The notes: generated by a model not told the origin, from the letters alone. DNA of 33,171 nucleotides from Chloroflexi bacterium RBG_16_57_11 (GCA_001795165.1 MGNS01000072.1:4324-37494); one strand, 5' to 3'; shown: positions 7,025-15,326, counted from the first letter of the stretch. Made by a program: numbers and translations.

Positions 7025-7717
7025 TTATGGCACCACGTAGTTTGCCCGGACGTTGTTCTGCGCGTCGCGCAGGATCACGGTGGTGCCAGATGTCCACACC
7101 GGCTGGTCCAGCCCCCAATATAGCTCAACCACCGAATTCACCCCGGATCGAGTGTAAACGTTCACTGCACCCCCGGAGAACAGGGTCAGTTGCGGGAATT
7201 GGGGGAAGATGAACACATTGCCTTTGTCATCTTCCAATCTCCAGCCGACCAACGAAAGCTCACCTTCGCCACGGTGCTTGAGTAGCACATGCTCCGTATC
7301 CAGGTCGCCTGCGCCGATCACGCTGTCAATGATCACGCTTCCCTGGGGATCCATCGGGATGCGCAGCACCTCCCCCTCTCCCAACGGCTGGGAGCTTGTA
7401 AAGCCATTCACCGCCACCAGCTCTTCGACGCTGACGTTGTGCTCTGCAGCGATGCTCTCAAATGTATCGCCAGATTGGACCTGGTAGACCGAAAAGGCCT
7501 CGGTAGGAGTGGGCTGGGGAGCCTCAGGCGTGCCCGTAGTCTGGACGATCGGAGTTTCGGCCGGCGGGCGTGAAAGGCTGCTGAGCGCCTTGGGTAATAG
7601 ATTACGTGGAAGAGGTCCGGAATACTGATCCCAGATAAATAATACCCCCAGGGTGGTACAGGCAGAGACGAAAATATTCAACAAAATGTAAAAGGTTAGC
7701 CGCTTCCAGGATTTCAT
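7025..7717 (-). CDS. Membrane-anchored LysM and lamin-tail domain protein
   Basis: A 230-residue protein predicted to sit outside the membrane. Residues 7-29 form one hydrophobic anchor. A VSAC sequence inside it could be read as a lipobox, but strongly hydrophobic residues follow, so an uncleaved anchor is more likely. A Pro/Thr-rich linker (50-75) leads to a LysM domain (about 77-121, YQVQSGDTFESIAAEHNVSVEELVAVNG...) that normally binds peptidoglycan or related glycans. A beta-rich lamin-tail (LTD) domain follows (about 127-228, VIIDSVIGAGDLDTEHVLLKHRG, LVGWRLEDDKGNVFIFP, TSGTTVILRDAQNNV). LTD domains often mark extracellular surface proteins. Its exact role is unknown. It is divergent from the NYN-domain gene. 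Confidence 0.8.
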   Translation of the reverse strand: MKSWKRLTFYILLNIFVSACTTLGVLFIWDQYSGPLPRNLLPKALSSLSRPPAETPIVQTTGTPEAPQPTPTEAFSVYQVQSGDTFESIAAEHNVSVEELVAVNGFTSSQPLGEGEVLRIPMDPQGSVIIDSVIGAGDLDTEHVLLKHRGEGELSLVGWRLEDDKGNVFIFPQFPQLTLFSGGAVNVYTRSGVNSVVELYWGLDQPVWTSGTTVILRDAQNNVRANYVVP

Positions 7718-7801
7718 CTCTAGTAAGTATCCTTCACCTTGATCCCTAGAGAGGCAATGCTGGCTTCCCCAGGTTTCGAGAATAATAGCACAATTTCCAG
7801 A

Positions 7802-7830
7802 TTGACGGGGGCAGAGTTTGAAACTAAAAT
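7802..7830 (+). promoter_or_regulatory. Promoter of the NYN-domain gene giving a leaderless transcript
   Basis: TTGACG (7802-7807), a 17-nt spacer and TAAAAT (7825-7830) are followed by 6 nt and then ATG 7837. This is the same geometry as at dnaX. No Shine-Dalgarno is present, so the mRNA probably starts at the initiation codon. Confidence 0.6.
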
Positions 7831-7836
7831 GCCTGC

Positions 7837-8319
7837 ATGCCTTACATCATCGACGGGCACAACCTGATCCCGAAGGTCCCCGGTTTGTCGCTGCAACAGA
7901 TGGACGATGAGCAGCAACTGGTCGAGATGTTGCAAGAATTCTGCCGTCACCAGCGCAAGCAGGTCGAAGTCTATTTCGACAACGCCCCACCCGGCGGCGT
8001 ACGGGCGCGTAACCTGGGCCTGGTAACCGCGCGTTTCGTGCGGCAGGGCACTACGGCCGACAGCGCCATCCGCCGGCGCCTGGCAAACCTGGGACGGGTG
8101 GCCCGCAACTGGACGGTGGTCAGCTCCGATCAGGCCGTTCAAGCCGAAGCACGCGCAGCCCAGGCTCAGGCGATGTCCTCGGAAACATTCGCTCGTTTAT
8201 TGACCCGGGCTCTGGATGATTCCTTGATTGACCAGGGGGAAGCCGCTGAAACCGTATTGAACCCGGAAGAAGTGGATGATTGGCTGCAGCTCTTCGGCTC
8301 GGACGAGAGGGACATTTAA
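7837..8319 (+). CDS. YacP-like NYN-domain (PIN-fold) putative RNase
   Basis: A 160-residue cytoplasmic protein of the YacP-like NYN family, related to Rae1, a ribosome-associated mRNA endonuclease of Bacillus. It begins directly with YIIDGHNLIPKVPG, in which D6 and N9 are expected metal-site residues. It continues with KQVEVYFDNAPPG, LVTARFVRQGTTADSAIRRRL and WTVVSSDQAVQAEARAAQAQ, matching the beta-strand ends that carry the acidic residues of the PIN fold. The C-terminus (about 110-160) is acidic and helical. It is a single-gene unit, read divergently from the LysM gene. The start is fixed by the family N-terminus and by the promoter, which leaves no leader. Confidence 0.82.
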   Translation: MPYIIDGHNLIPKVPGLSLQQMDDEQQLVEMLQEFCRHQRKQVEVYFDNAPPGGVRARNLGLVTARFVRQGTTADSAIRRRLANLGRVARNWTVVSSDQAVQAEARAAQAQAMSSETFARLLTRALDDSLIDQGEAAETVLNPEEVDDWLQLFGSDERDI

Positions 8320-8466
8320 TCAGAGCACTAATCGGACAGCTTTCGTCCAATATTTCTAACCGCTTATTAATCCGTACCAGACCAAAATAGGATATATTAT
8401 AGAGGCCGACACCTGCCCTCCCTGTTTACTGGTAATAACCAGGTGTCGAGTCACCGGCTTTTAGCT

Positions 8467-8491
8467 CACAGCACGTCCCCCCCGTGTTGTG
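8467..8491. other. Hairpin with a TCCCCCC loop (first of two)
   Basis: CACAGCACG-TCCCCCC-CGTGTTGTG forms a 9-bp stem with one G-T pair. It lies in the 243-bp gap between the convergent NYN and SpoIIE-phosphatase genes. Upstream in the same gap, GACACCTG (from 8408) and CAGGTGTC are also inverted repeats. No gene is seen in this gap. Confidence 0.5.
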
Positions 8492-8514
8492 CTTCCGGTG
8501 GCCCTCCTTAGACT

Positions 8515-8550
8515 GCCGGGCGTGTCCCCCCCACGTCCGGCAATCTTTTT
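8515..8550 (+). terminator. Rho-independent terminator (second TCCCCCC-loop hairpin)
   Basis: GCCGGGCGTG-TCCCCCC-CACGTCCGGC forms a 10-bp stem with one G-T pair and is followed by AATCTTTTT on the plus strand. It could end transcription from the NYN gene. Its loop is identical to that of the hairpin 24 nt upstream. Confidence 0.55.
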
Positions 8551-8562
8551 GCCTTCCCACCC

Positions 8563-11500
8563 TCATCCCTCCTGTCGCTTCAACACCAGCAATGTCAGGT
8601 CGTCGGATGGCAAGCCGTTGCCGATAAACTCCTGTACGGCGAGATCAATCTTTTCTAACAGCTGCCCCGCTTCCAGGACACCTTCATCTTGATTCTCACG
8701 GATGGCGGCACTTTCGATCGTCTGGTACAGGCGCAGCTCGCCAAAAACCTCCCCTTGTGGTGAAAACGCCTCCGTCACCCCATCCGTGTATAGAATCAGG
8801 TGATCGCCCGGCTCCAGCCGGGTCTTCCAACCCTGGATATGATTACCTTCCTGCACGCCCAGCGCCATACCGCCGCGCCGGAGCTGTTCGAGTTGGCTAT
8901 TCTGGCCGCGCAGCACCAATGGCAGGTTGTGCCCGGCGTTGGCGAACTCCAGCACACCGGTGTCCAGATCCAACACTGCGTAAAAGATCGTTACGAACAT
9001 CCCACCCTGCGCGTCCGGCACAATAATATCATTCGCCCGTTCCAGTACATCGGCCGGTGAGTCGATCTCTTTTACAGTAGCCCGCACCAATGTGCGCACC
9101 AGGGTCATAAACAGCGCGGCTGGCATACCCTTGTCTGCAACGTCAGCAATGACCAGCCCCAGCCGGTTGCCTGGCAGCTCAAAATAATCGTAAAAATCGC
9201 CTCCGACTTCACGCGCTGTCCGCCAATGCACCTTCAGATCCCAACCCGGCAAATCGGGCACACTCTGTGGGAGGAAGGCGCTCTGAATCTCACGCGCCAG
9301 CTGCATTTCGCGCTCCAGGCGCTCTTGCTCGACCATCTCATGCTGCAAGAGATCATTCTGGATCGCCAGAGCAGCCTGCTGCGAGATGCCCGTGATGATC
9401 TCCAGGCGCTTGCCGCGCAAGCGCCGGTTGGCGTTGCTGGCGCTATATCCCTCCCCGGGCACAGGCTCGGGCTCTTCGATCAGAAAAACGCCTAACACTT
9501 TCCCTTTTATTGAAAGCGGAAAGGCGATCAGCAAACAGGGGGCGTTCTCCAGATAGTCGTTAACTTTATCCGCTTCAGGCGCCGCCAGGTAAGTCCAATC
9601 CTCGGGAACCTGGTCTGAAGCCGAGATCTCGCCCCACAGCGGGTGGGCAAGCAACGTATCTTCGATCAGCACGGTATCGAGCAGAGGGAACTCGCCCAAG
9701 CCGAACGTCGCCGCCTCCGCCGCTCGCGGCAGGCCGTACGATTGCCCCAGCCGGAACATATGCTGTGCTTCATCCCACAGATAAATCAGGGCGCGTTTCA
9801 CACCAACCAGGATCGGGGTGATGCGCACGATCGAGCCCAGGGCTTCATCCAGGTCAGACGAAGAGACCACCGCCTGAGCTACCTGCAGGAGCGCGACAGA
9901 AACGTAGGCTTCCTCCTTCTGTGATTTCTGCAGGTAGATATTATCCACAGCGACCGCAGTCTGGTGGGCGATGCCCTGCAATATCGCCAACCGCTCGTCG
10001 AAAAATGCGTCCAGCGATTTGCCGCTATTCAATACCGGGCTGCTGTAGTCGACCAACATCACTCCCAATACTTCATTGCGTACGGCGAGCGGCACCAGCA
10101 CCATCAGGCCTGTCCGGCGCCGGCTGTCGTCCAGCGGCTCGGGGTAAAGGATGCTGGTCAGGCGCTGATCGTCATCCTCACCATACAGGATCACCGGCTC
10201 GCGCTCGGCGACCAGATGATCGATCGCAGGGACATCGCCTGGGGCAAAACGCCAACGCTCGAATTCCGCCTGCTGTTCGCGGTTGAGCCCGGAGGCTGTC
10301 GCCGGGATGAAATCACCCTCCTCGTCCCGAATATAAAGCAAGCAAGAGCGCACCCCTGCCAGCATGGGCGTGATATGGATCACCGTCGCCAGCAGCTCAT
10401 GTAAATTGGTTAACGATTGGGTCGCGTTCGCCACTTGCAACAATACTGTCGAAACCCAGGCCTGTTCGTGAGCTTCTTCGTACAATCGGGCATTTTGAAT
10501 TGCGACGGCAGCGTAGCTGGCAAACGCCGCGGTCATGCCCCTGGCCTCCGAGCCGTAGCGGCCCGGGGTATGATGTGTCAACACCAGCACACCAAGCGGT
10601 AGCTCGCGGACGCGCAGCGGAGCGGCGATCGCCGAATAATCGAATGGGAACTGCATCGCTCCACCCAGGGGTTCGTGCTCCGACAGGGAGGTCCGTACCA
10701 CCGGCTCATCGGCTCGCAATGCTTCCCGCAGCCAGGTCGAAGCCGCCTGGGAGGTTTCATCCGTAGTTTCCGCGGTGCTGAAAACCAATACCTCTTCAGG
10801 GGTCAGCCCGATCTCCAGGTCGAGATCGCCGGCGCCCAAAACGGCAGCTAGGTGTAAGCTGGGTGAACTTTCCTCGATGTCTTTATCGACCTCTCCATCC
10901 ACCATCCAAATAGCCGCCAGGTCCAATGGCAAATTTTTCCCCAGCTCCTCCAGGATTACCCTCAGCACCTGGTCCAGATCTACATCCGTTGAGAGCAGGC
11001 CGGCCACCTCGCGCACACTGTCAGCCACCCGACGCCGCCAGACTTCCGAACGATAGAGCTGGGCATTGCGCATTGCGATTGCGATATGATCCGCCAGAGC
11101 CTCGAACAGGAAGCGCTCATCTTCCCCAAAGGCATTCGTTTTCTCACTTTGTATGTCCAGAACGCCGAGTACTGAACCGCCAAACACCAGCGGAACAGTC
11201 AGCTCGGAGCGCGTTTCGTCGGGGAGGAATGGCGAGGGCAGGTATCGCGGCTCCTGGCTCACATCGTTCGCCAGTAATGTCTCGCCATGTCTCCCCGCCC
11301 AGGCGATGAGACCCCGTTCCGCATCGAGGTCGAAAGAAAAGTTTTGCTCGCGAAGCTGCAGGCTGCGCTGCCCGCCGCCTGCCTCGTAGAAAATCTTCCG
11401 CCGCCCCGGGTCCACCGAAAACAGGTGAACGAATGGATAGCCAAAGCGCTGATGGATCAATTCGACCACTGCCTCCAGCAGTTGTACCTGATCCAGGATC

Positions 11501-12147
11501 GAAGTGATCGCGCTGCTGACCTCATAGAGCGTAGATAACTGGCTGGCACGACGTTGAAGACGCAACTGCTCCTTGGATAGTCGCAGGCTGGCTTGCAGCA
11601 CCAGGGCTACCTGGATCGCCATCCCCTCCACCAGCTGGATCTCTTCGGCGCTAAATGCTGGTTTGGTGGTAGGACGGACTGCTTGCAACACTCCCAGAAG
11701 CCGATCTGCCTGGCCTTCCGAGCCACGGATCAACATTGGGACTGCACAGGCGTGCGCAGCGCCTCCACCCTCCTCCATCAACCAATAGTTGCCGCTTCGT
11801 GCTTCCTCGCCCAAACAGGGGCGACGCGTTTCCAGGCAGCCGCGCATTAACTCGGATTGCAGGCTGGGCAGCTCAAGCGGGGTCGTTCCCTGCGGCTTGC
11901 CGCTAAGCTGGCTCACGATGTCCTCTGCCAACCATACCGCTGCCTCAGCCTGGACAGCCTGAGCGACGGTCTCCAGGATGATTTTGTTCTGGTTTTTGAG
12001 AATTTCTTCAGATGGATATTGATCGCTAGCGGACTGTTCTACAAGATAGAGCAGTTGCTCCCCCAACCCCAGCACCTGGTGCATTAAATTACCAGCCGAT
12101 ACGCGGCCTTCTATCGGCGCTTGGAAGCCCGGCTGACCGGCGCTCAC
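8563..12147 (-). CDS. Multi-GAF sensor with C-terminal SpoIIE/RsbU-type PP2C phosphatase
   Basis: A 1194-residue soluble sensor phosphatase. It has about five GAF-like domains in series (roughly 35-190, 210-365, 375-565, 575-740 and 750-930), each ending in a helix of the type ...AVAIQNARLYEEAHEQ. A short coiled-coil linker (EMVEQERLEREMQ) follows. The SpoIIE-type PP2C domain runs from about 950 to 1190, starting LAREIQSAFLPQ. Metal-binding motifs are present: GGDFYD (982-987), DVADKG (1002-1007), TDGVTE (1121-1126) and SDDLT (1181-1185). It should dephosphorylate the STAS protein encoded two genes upstream and so release it to bind the RsbW-like kinase. The start is GTG 12147, directly after the TGA of the kinase gene, with AGGAG inside that gene's end, so the two are translationally coupled. 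No membrane segment is seen; the signals sensed are unknown. Confidence 0.92.
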   Translation of the reverse strand: MSAGQPGFQAPIEGRVSAGNLMHQVLGLGEQLLYLVEQSASDQYPSEEILKNQNKIILETVAQAVQAEAAVWLAEDIVSQLSGKPQGTTPLELPSLQSELMRGCLETRRPCLGEEARSGNYWLMEEGGGAAHACAVPMLIRGSEGQADRLLGVLQAVRPTTKPAFSAEEIQLVEGMAIQVALVLQASLRLSKEQLRLQRRASQLSTLYEVSSAITSILDQVQLLEAVVELIHQRFGYPFVHLFSVDPGRRKIFYEAGGGQRSLQLREQNFSFDLDAERGLIAWAGRHGETLLANDVSQEPRYLPSPFLPDETRSELTVPLVFGGSVLGVLDIQSEKTNAFGEDERFLFEALADHIAIAMRNAQLYRSEVWRRRVADSVREVAGLLSTDVDLDQVLRVILEELGKNLPLDLAAIWMVDGEVDKDIEESSPSLHLAAVLGAGDLDLEIGLTPEEVLVFSTAETTDETSQAASTWLREALRADEPVVRTSLSEHEPLGGAMQFPFDYSAIAAPLRVRELPLGVLVLTHHTPGRYGSEARGMTAAFASYAAVAIQNARLYEEAHEQAWVSTVLLQVANATQSLTNLHELLATVIHITPMLAGVRSCLLYIRDEEGDFIPATASGLNREQQAEFERWRFAPGDVPAIDHLVAEREPVILYGEDDDQRLTSILYPEPLDDSRRRTGLMVLVPLAVRNEVLGVMLVDYSSPVLNSGKSLDAFFDERLAILQGIAHQTAVAVDNIYLQKSQKEEAYVSVALLQVAQAVVSSSDLDEALGSIVRITPILVGVKRALIYLWDEAQHMFRLGQSYGLPRAAEAATFGLGEFPLLDTVLIEDTLLAHPLWGEISASDQVPEDWTYLAAPEADKVNDYLENAPCLLIAFPLSIKGKVLGVFLIEEPEPVPGEGYSASNANRRLRGKRLEIITGISQQAALAIQNDLLQHEMVEQERLEREMQLAREIQSAFLPQSVPDLPGWDLKVHWRTAREVGGDFYDYFELPGNRLGLVIADVADKGMPAALFMTLVRTLVRATVKEIDSPADVLERANDIIVPDAQGGMFVTIFYAVLDLDTGVLEFANAGHNLPLVLRGQNSQLEQLRRGGMALGVQEGNHIQGWKTRLEPGDHLILYTDGVTEAFSPQGEVFGELRLYQTIESAAIRENQDEGVLEAGQLLEKIDLAVQEFIGNGLPSDDLTLLVLKRQEG

Positions 12148-12669
12148 TCACTTCTCCTTATGTTTTATCATCCGCAACAGATTGCAATTCTTCCCAAGCT
12201 CCAGGTTCTTCATAAAGGAGAACTGGACTTCATCCATCAATTGATAAATAAAATACAGCCCAATGCCGCCCACCTCACGCTCTTCTAGCTCGGCTTTGAG
12301 ATTCGGTTCTGGCACCAGGCTCGGGTCGAAAGGCTTACCGCAATCGATCAACGTCACTTCCAGGTCACCACCAACCATCCGGCAGGTGCATTCGATCTGC
12401 TCCAGGCTTTCTCCCCCATAGGCATGTTCAATGATATTGGTGTAAGCTTCATCTACCGCCAGTTGGACCGCGTAGACCGCGGCCGGCTCCAAGCCGCACT
12501 CCTCCGCAGACTCAGCCACAAATTCTCGTACCCGGTCCAAATTTTCGAACTGCGCAGTTAGAATAATGGATCGATTTGAGCGCACCGATGAACCTGTGAA
12601 AGCCCCAAATTCTGTGCCAGTCTCCTGCGAAATCTCCGGCTGCACCGAATCAGAAAACAGATCAACCAT
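12148..12669 (-). CDS. RsbW-like serine kinase / anti-sigma factor (HATPase_c_2)
   Basis: A 173-residue GHKL-ATPase protein of the anti-sigma kinase type. The N-box is DEAYTNIIEHAY (73-84), the G1 box DCGKPFDP (109-116) and the G2 box GGIGLYFI (134-141). It is expected to bind a target sigma factor or effector and to phosphorylate the STAS partner. About 30 extra residues precede the usual family start; no Shine-Dalgarno precedes ATG 12669, so the true start may be further in. It sits 84 nt after the STAS gene, with a stable hairpin between them, and abuts the phosphatase gene. No sigma-B-like factor is encoded nearby, so the output is either elsewhere in the genome or not a sigma factor. Confidence 0.9.
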   Translation of the reverse strand: MVDLFSDSVQPEISQETGTEFGAFTGSSVRSNRSIILTAQFENLDRVREFVAESAEECGLEPAAVYAVQLAVDEAYTNIIEHAYGGESLEQIECTCRMVGGDLEVTLIDCGKPFDPSLVPEPNLKAELEEREVGGIGLYFIYQLMDEVQFSFMKNLELGKNCNLLRMIKHKEK

Positions 12670-12696
12670 AAAGTAAGAACACTAATGCTAAAGATA

Positions 12697-12727
12697 GAGG
12701 CTGAAGGCGAAATCTACCTTCAGCCTC
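12697..12727. other. Intercistronic hairpin between STAS and kinase genes
   Basis: GAGGCTGAAGG-N9-CCTTCAGCCTC is a perfect 11-bp stem. Read on the minus strand it lies after the STAS gene and before the kinase gene and is followed by TATCTTTAG, too weak for a full terminator. It may be a partial terminator or an mRNA-stability element. Confidence 0.6.
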
Positions 12728-12753
12728 CGTGCGTCCTTTTTTGTTTTCGTCGG

Positions 12754-13089
12754 CTATAACGAGCCGACTGCGTCCAGCACATTGTCGAAGAAGCGGAATA
12801 AAGGCACAAATCCCGCCAACTCCAATGCGTCATAGATGCGCTTGGGGACGGACGCCAGGACAAGTTCGCCTCGGTTATACCGTTTACAAGTCTTCTGCGT
12901 GCTGATGAGCACGCGTAAGCCAGCGCTGGACATAAATTCAACTTCGTCTAAATCCAGGACAACCTTGAACCGGCCTGAGCCGGTGATGTCATCCAGCGCC
13001 TTAGCAAGCTGGGGAGCTGTGGCGCTATCAATCCGTCCGCTGACTTTGACCAGATCGCAATGCCTGTATTGGCTGGGGGTAACATCCAT
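12754..13089 (-). CDS. STAS-domain anti-anti-sigma factor
   Basis: A 111-residue single STAS domain (SpoIIAA/RsbV type). The switch region reads VVLDLDEVEFMSSAGLRVLI, with S54/S55 at the position phosphorylated in the family. When dephosphorylated it should bind the RsbW-like kinase and free that kinase's target. The start is ATG 13089, with GGAGG 8 nt upstream; an upstream in-frame ATG at 13146 lies almost on the promoter and lacks a ribosome site. It is the first gene of the STAS-kinase-phosphatase operon, divergent from an MFS gene, and is read from an extended -10 promoter. Confidence 0.92.
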   Translation of the reverse strand: MDVTPSQYRHCDLVKVSGRIDSATAPQLAKALDDITGSGRFKVVLDLDEVEFMSSAGLRVLISTQKTCKRYNRGELVLASVPKRIYDALELAGFVPLFRFFDNVLDAVGSL

Positions 13090-13148
13090 CGGCAAACCTC
13101 CGCTGTTGTCCGGTTTCCACTCGGGAGAAAAAATCCATCCGGGCAAAT

Positions 13149-13157
13149 ATTATAACA
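13149..13157 (-). promoter_or_regulatory. Extended -10 promoter of the partner-switching operon
   Basis: On the minus strand TGTTATAAT (TG 13157-13156, TATAAT 13154-13149) is a perfect extended -10 element. No -35 box is found 17 nt upstream (AAGGCC). The leader to ATG 13089 is about 53 nt. Confidence 0.55.
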
Positions 13158-13251
13158 CACCCCGATCTGCGGGCCTTTGTTTCCACACTCAACGCTGTTC
13201 AGAGGTAAAATCGACTTAAGGCACCTCACACCTCGATGACCGGAGAAGCCA

Positions 13252-14544
13252 ATGAAAACGACCTCTCGCTATCGCTGGTTCGTTGTTAGTGTGTTCTTCG
13301 CTTTTATGCTGCTCCACCAGGCCGATAAGCTGCTCATCGGCCCGCTGACCACCCCGATCATGGCAGAATTTAACATCAACCGCGCCCAAATGGGTTTTAT
13401 CACCACTGGCGCGCTGCTGGTTGGGGCGGTGATGTACCCATTATGGGGCTATCTCTACGATCGCTATGCGCGCGCCAAGCTGCTGGCACTGGCCTCCTTC
13501 CTTTGGGGTGCGACCACCTGGCTAGGCGCCATCGCTCCAACCTATCCTACTTTTCTGGTTGCCCGCGCCACCACCGGCATCGATGATTCCAGCTACCCCG
13601 GCTTATACAGCCTGATCTCGGACTACTTCCTGCCTAATGTGCGCGGCAAAATTTATGGCTTGCTTGAGTTATCCATGCCCATCGGCTACTTGATCGGCAT
13701 GATCCTGGGTTTATTTCTGGGTGGCTCGATCGGTTGGCGCGGCGTGTTTTATATCACCGGCGGGTTGGGCATTATCATCGCCGCGGTGATCTTTTTTGGC
13801 GTGCGCGAGCCACCCCGCGGCCAGGGCGAGCCGGAACTGGCCGAGCTGGAGCACATCAGTACCTATCGTTTCAATTGGGAAACCGCCCGAGGCTTGTTCC
13901 AGAAGCGCACCCTGCGAATTCTGTTTATCCAGGGCTTCTTCGGCGTCTTCCCATGGAACGTGATCACTTACTGGTTTTTTAACTATCTGGAAACCGAGCG
14001 CGGCTACAGCCAGGATGCTGTCTTCATGACCATGGTGCTCGCCGTGCTGGTGCTGGCTACGGGCTACCCGTTAGGAGGCGCGCTCGGCGACTACTTCTTT
14101 AAGCGCACACCGCGGGGCCGCGCTCTGGTCGCGATGACCGGCGTCTTGAGTGGCGCGGTCATGCTGACCATCACCCTGGCGGTGCCAAACGACAACCAGA
14201 TTTTATTCGCCATCCTGTTATCGTTGACTGCCATTTTCATACCCATGGCGGCACCGAATGTCGTCGCCACTGTATATGATATTACCCTGCCCGAGGTGCG
14301 GAGCACTGCATTGTCGGTGCAATACTTCATCGAATCCTCCGGAGCCGCCCTGGCGCCGGGCTTCGCCGGCCTGATCGCCGACCAGACCTCGCTGAAGTCC
14401 GCCTTTTTGCTCATCTGTGTCACCACCTGGATCCTTTGTGGGATATTTTTTGCACTGGTCGCTCGTGTTGTGCCTAAAGATGTGCACACCTTGCGCACTC
14501 AAATGCGCCAGCGCGCCGAAGAAGAAAAAGCCATTGCCGCCTAG
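13252..14544 (+). CDS. MFS transporter
   Basis: A 430-residue major facilitator superfamily permease with about 12 hydrophobic helices. The loop between helices 2 and 3 carries the MFS motif A region GYLYDRYARAK. GIDDSSYPGLYSLISDYF follows in helix 4, and GYPLGGALGDYFFKRTPRGRA gives the second-half equivalent of motif A. The C-terminus is charged and cytoplasmic. Overall style resembles Spinster- or ACS-like subfamilies, but the substrate cannot be assigned. The start ATG 13252 has GGAG 7-10 nt upstream. It is divergent from the STAS operon and ends 12 nt from the convergent acyltransferase gene. Confidence 0.85.
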   Translation: MKTTSRYRWFVVSVFFAFMLLHQADKLLIGPLTTPIMAEFNINRAQMGFITTGALLVGAVMYPLWGYLYDRYARAKLLALASFLWGATTWLGAIAPTYPTFLVARATTGIDDSSYPGLYSLISDYFLPNVRGKIYGLLELSMPIGYLIGMILGLFLGGSIGWRGVFYITGGLGIIIAAVIFFGVREPPRGQGEPELAELEHISTYRFNWETARGLFQKRTLRILFIQGFFGVFPWNVITYWFFNYLETERGYSQDAVFMTMVLAVLVLATGYPLGGALGDYFFKRTPRGRALVAMTGVLSGAVMLTITLAVPNDNQILFAILLSLTAIFIPMAAPNVVATVYDITLPEVRSTALSVQYFIESSGAALAPGFAGLIADQTSLKSAFLLICVTTWILCGIFFALVARVVPKDVHTLRTQMRQRAEEEKAIAA

Positions 14545-14556
14545 CCCAACAGCGGA

Positions 14557-15243
14557 TCAGATCGGTTGGACCGCTTCATCCATCATCAAAAGCTCCTTCA
14601 AGCGCGGGTGATCGGCGTATTCGCCGCGCTTCTCCGGAGGAAGCAGCGCAGCGATCCTGCACATGATTTCATCGGTATAGACTTCAAGCGTAGCGTCACG
14701 ATCCTTCTTAGGCAAAGGTGGCAGCCGGAAGGCTCTGCCTACCCGGATCGTAATCACCGTTCGCTTCAGCCGCCGCATGTGCGCCACCACGTTGGCATCC
14801 TCCGACCCAACCAGGGCTACCGGCACGATGGGAACTGCCGCCTTGACCGCCAAATAGCTTGCCCCAGCCCGCGCCTTCTGTAAATTGCCGGTTGGGCTGC
14901 GCGTCCCCTCCGGCGCCAGCACCAGCACACCCCCCTTCTTGAGCCGGTTCAGCATCTCACGAACGGCGCCAAAATCGGCATTAAATCGATCCACCCAAAT
15001 GCCATCGATCTGCTTAACGAACCAGGGGATCAGCGGGATTTTGCGATACTTTTCGGCCACGATCAGGATAATATCTTGCCGCTGGCTGAATTGATAGATC
15101 AGCGCACCGTCCAACCGGCCGATATGGTTGGAAGCCAAAACGAGGCTTTCGTCCAGCGGCGCGTTCTGGCGATCAATGACCTGCAACCTCGCCACCAGCC
15201 GAAATACCAGATTGATCAAAAAGAAAGTGAATTTGCGTCCCAT
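14557..15243 (-). CDS. PlsC-like 1-acylglycerol-3-phosphate acyltransferase family protein
   Basis: A 228-residue member of the LPLAT/PlsC family, which transfers an acyl chain to lysophosphatidic acid or a similar acceptor at the membrane. The catalytic NHxxxxD motif is NHIGRLD (39-45), with the acceptor-binding motif EGTRS (112-116). KAAVPIVPVALVGSED is the typical fourth block. An N-terminal hydrophobic stretch (about 5-20) may anchor it. ATG 15243 has no clear Shine-Dalgarno. The promoter upstream is good (TTGACG-17-TAAGAT). It is divergent from the second MFS gene and converges on the first. It could acylate glycerophospholipids; the true acceptor is not shown. Confidence 0.88.
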   Translation of the reverse strand: MGRKFTFFLINLVFRLVARLQVIDRQNAPLDESLVLASNHIGRLDGALIYQFSQRQDIILIVAEKYRKIPLIPWFVKQIDGIWVDRFNADFGAVREMLNRLKKGGVLVLAPEGTRSPTGNLQKARAGASYLAVKAAVPIVPVALVGSEDANVVAHMRRLKRTVITIRVGRAFRLPPLPKKDRDATLEVYTDEIMCRIAALLPPEKRGEYADHPRLKELLMMDEAVQPI

Positions 15244-15278
15244 GTCGGTGCGACCCCGTACGGTAAAGAGGATGATGT

Positions 15279-15307
15279 ATCTTATCTTGTGGGCCGAAAA
15301 ACGTCAA
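15279..15307 (-). promoter_or_regulatory. Sigma-70 promoter of the acyltransferase gene
   Basis: On the minus strand TTGACG (15307-15302), 17 nt, then TAAGAT (15284-15279). The leader to ATG 15243 is about 30 nt. Confidence 0.55.
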
Positions 15308-15317
15308 TCGGTCAATT

Positions 15318-15326
15318 TGGTATAAT
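15318..15326 (+). promoter_or_regulatory. Extended -10 promoter of the second MFS gene
   Basis: TGGTATAAT is a consensus extended -10. There is no -35 box at the proper distance. It lies 11 nt from the acyltransferase -35 box, so the two divergent promoters are closely packed. Confidence 0.5.

Noticed and set aside
7720..8142. Minus-strand gene opposite the NYN gene
   Set aside because: The plus strand clearly encodes a NYN-family protein; the opposite frame shows no family features.
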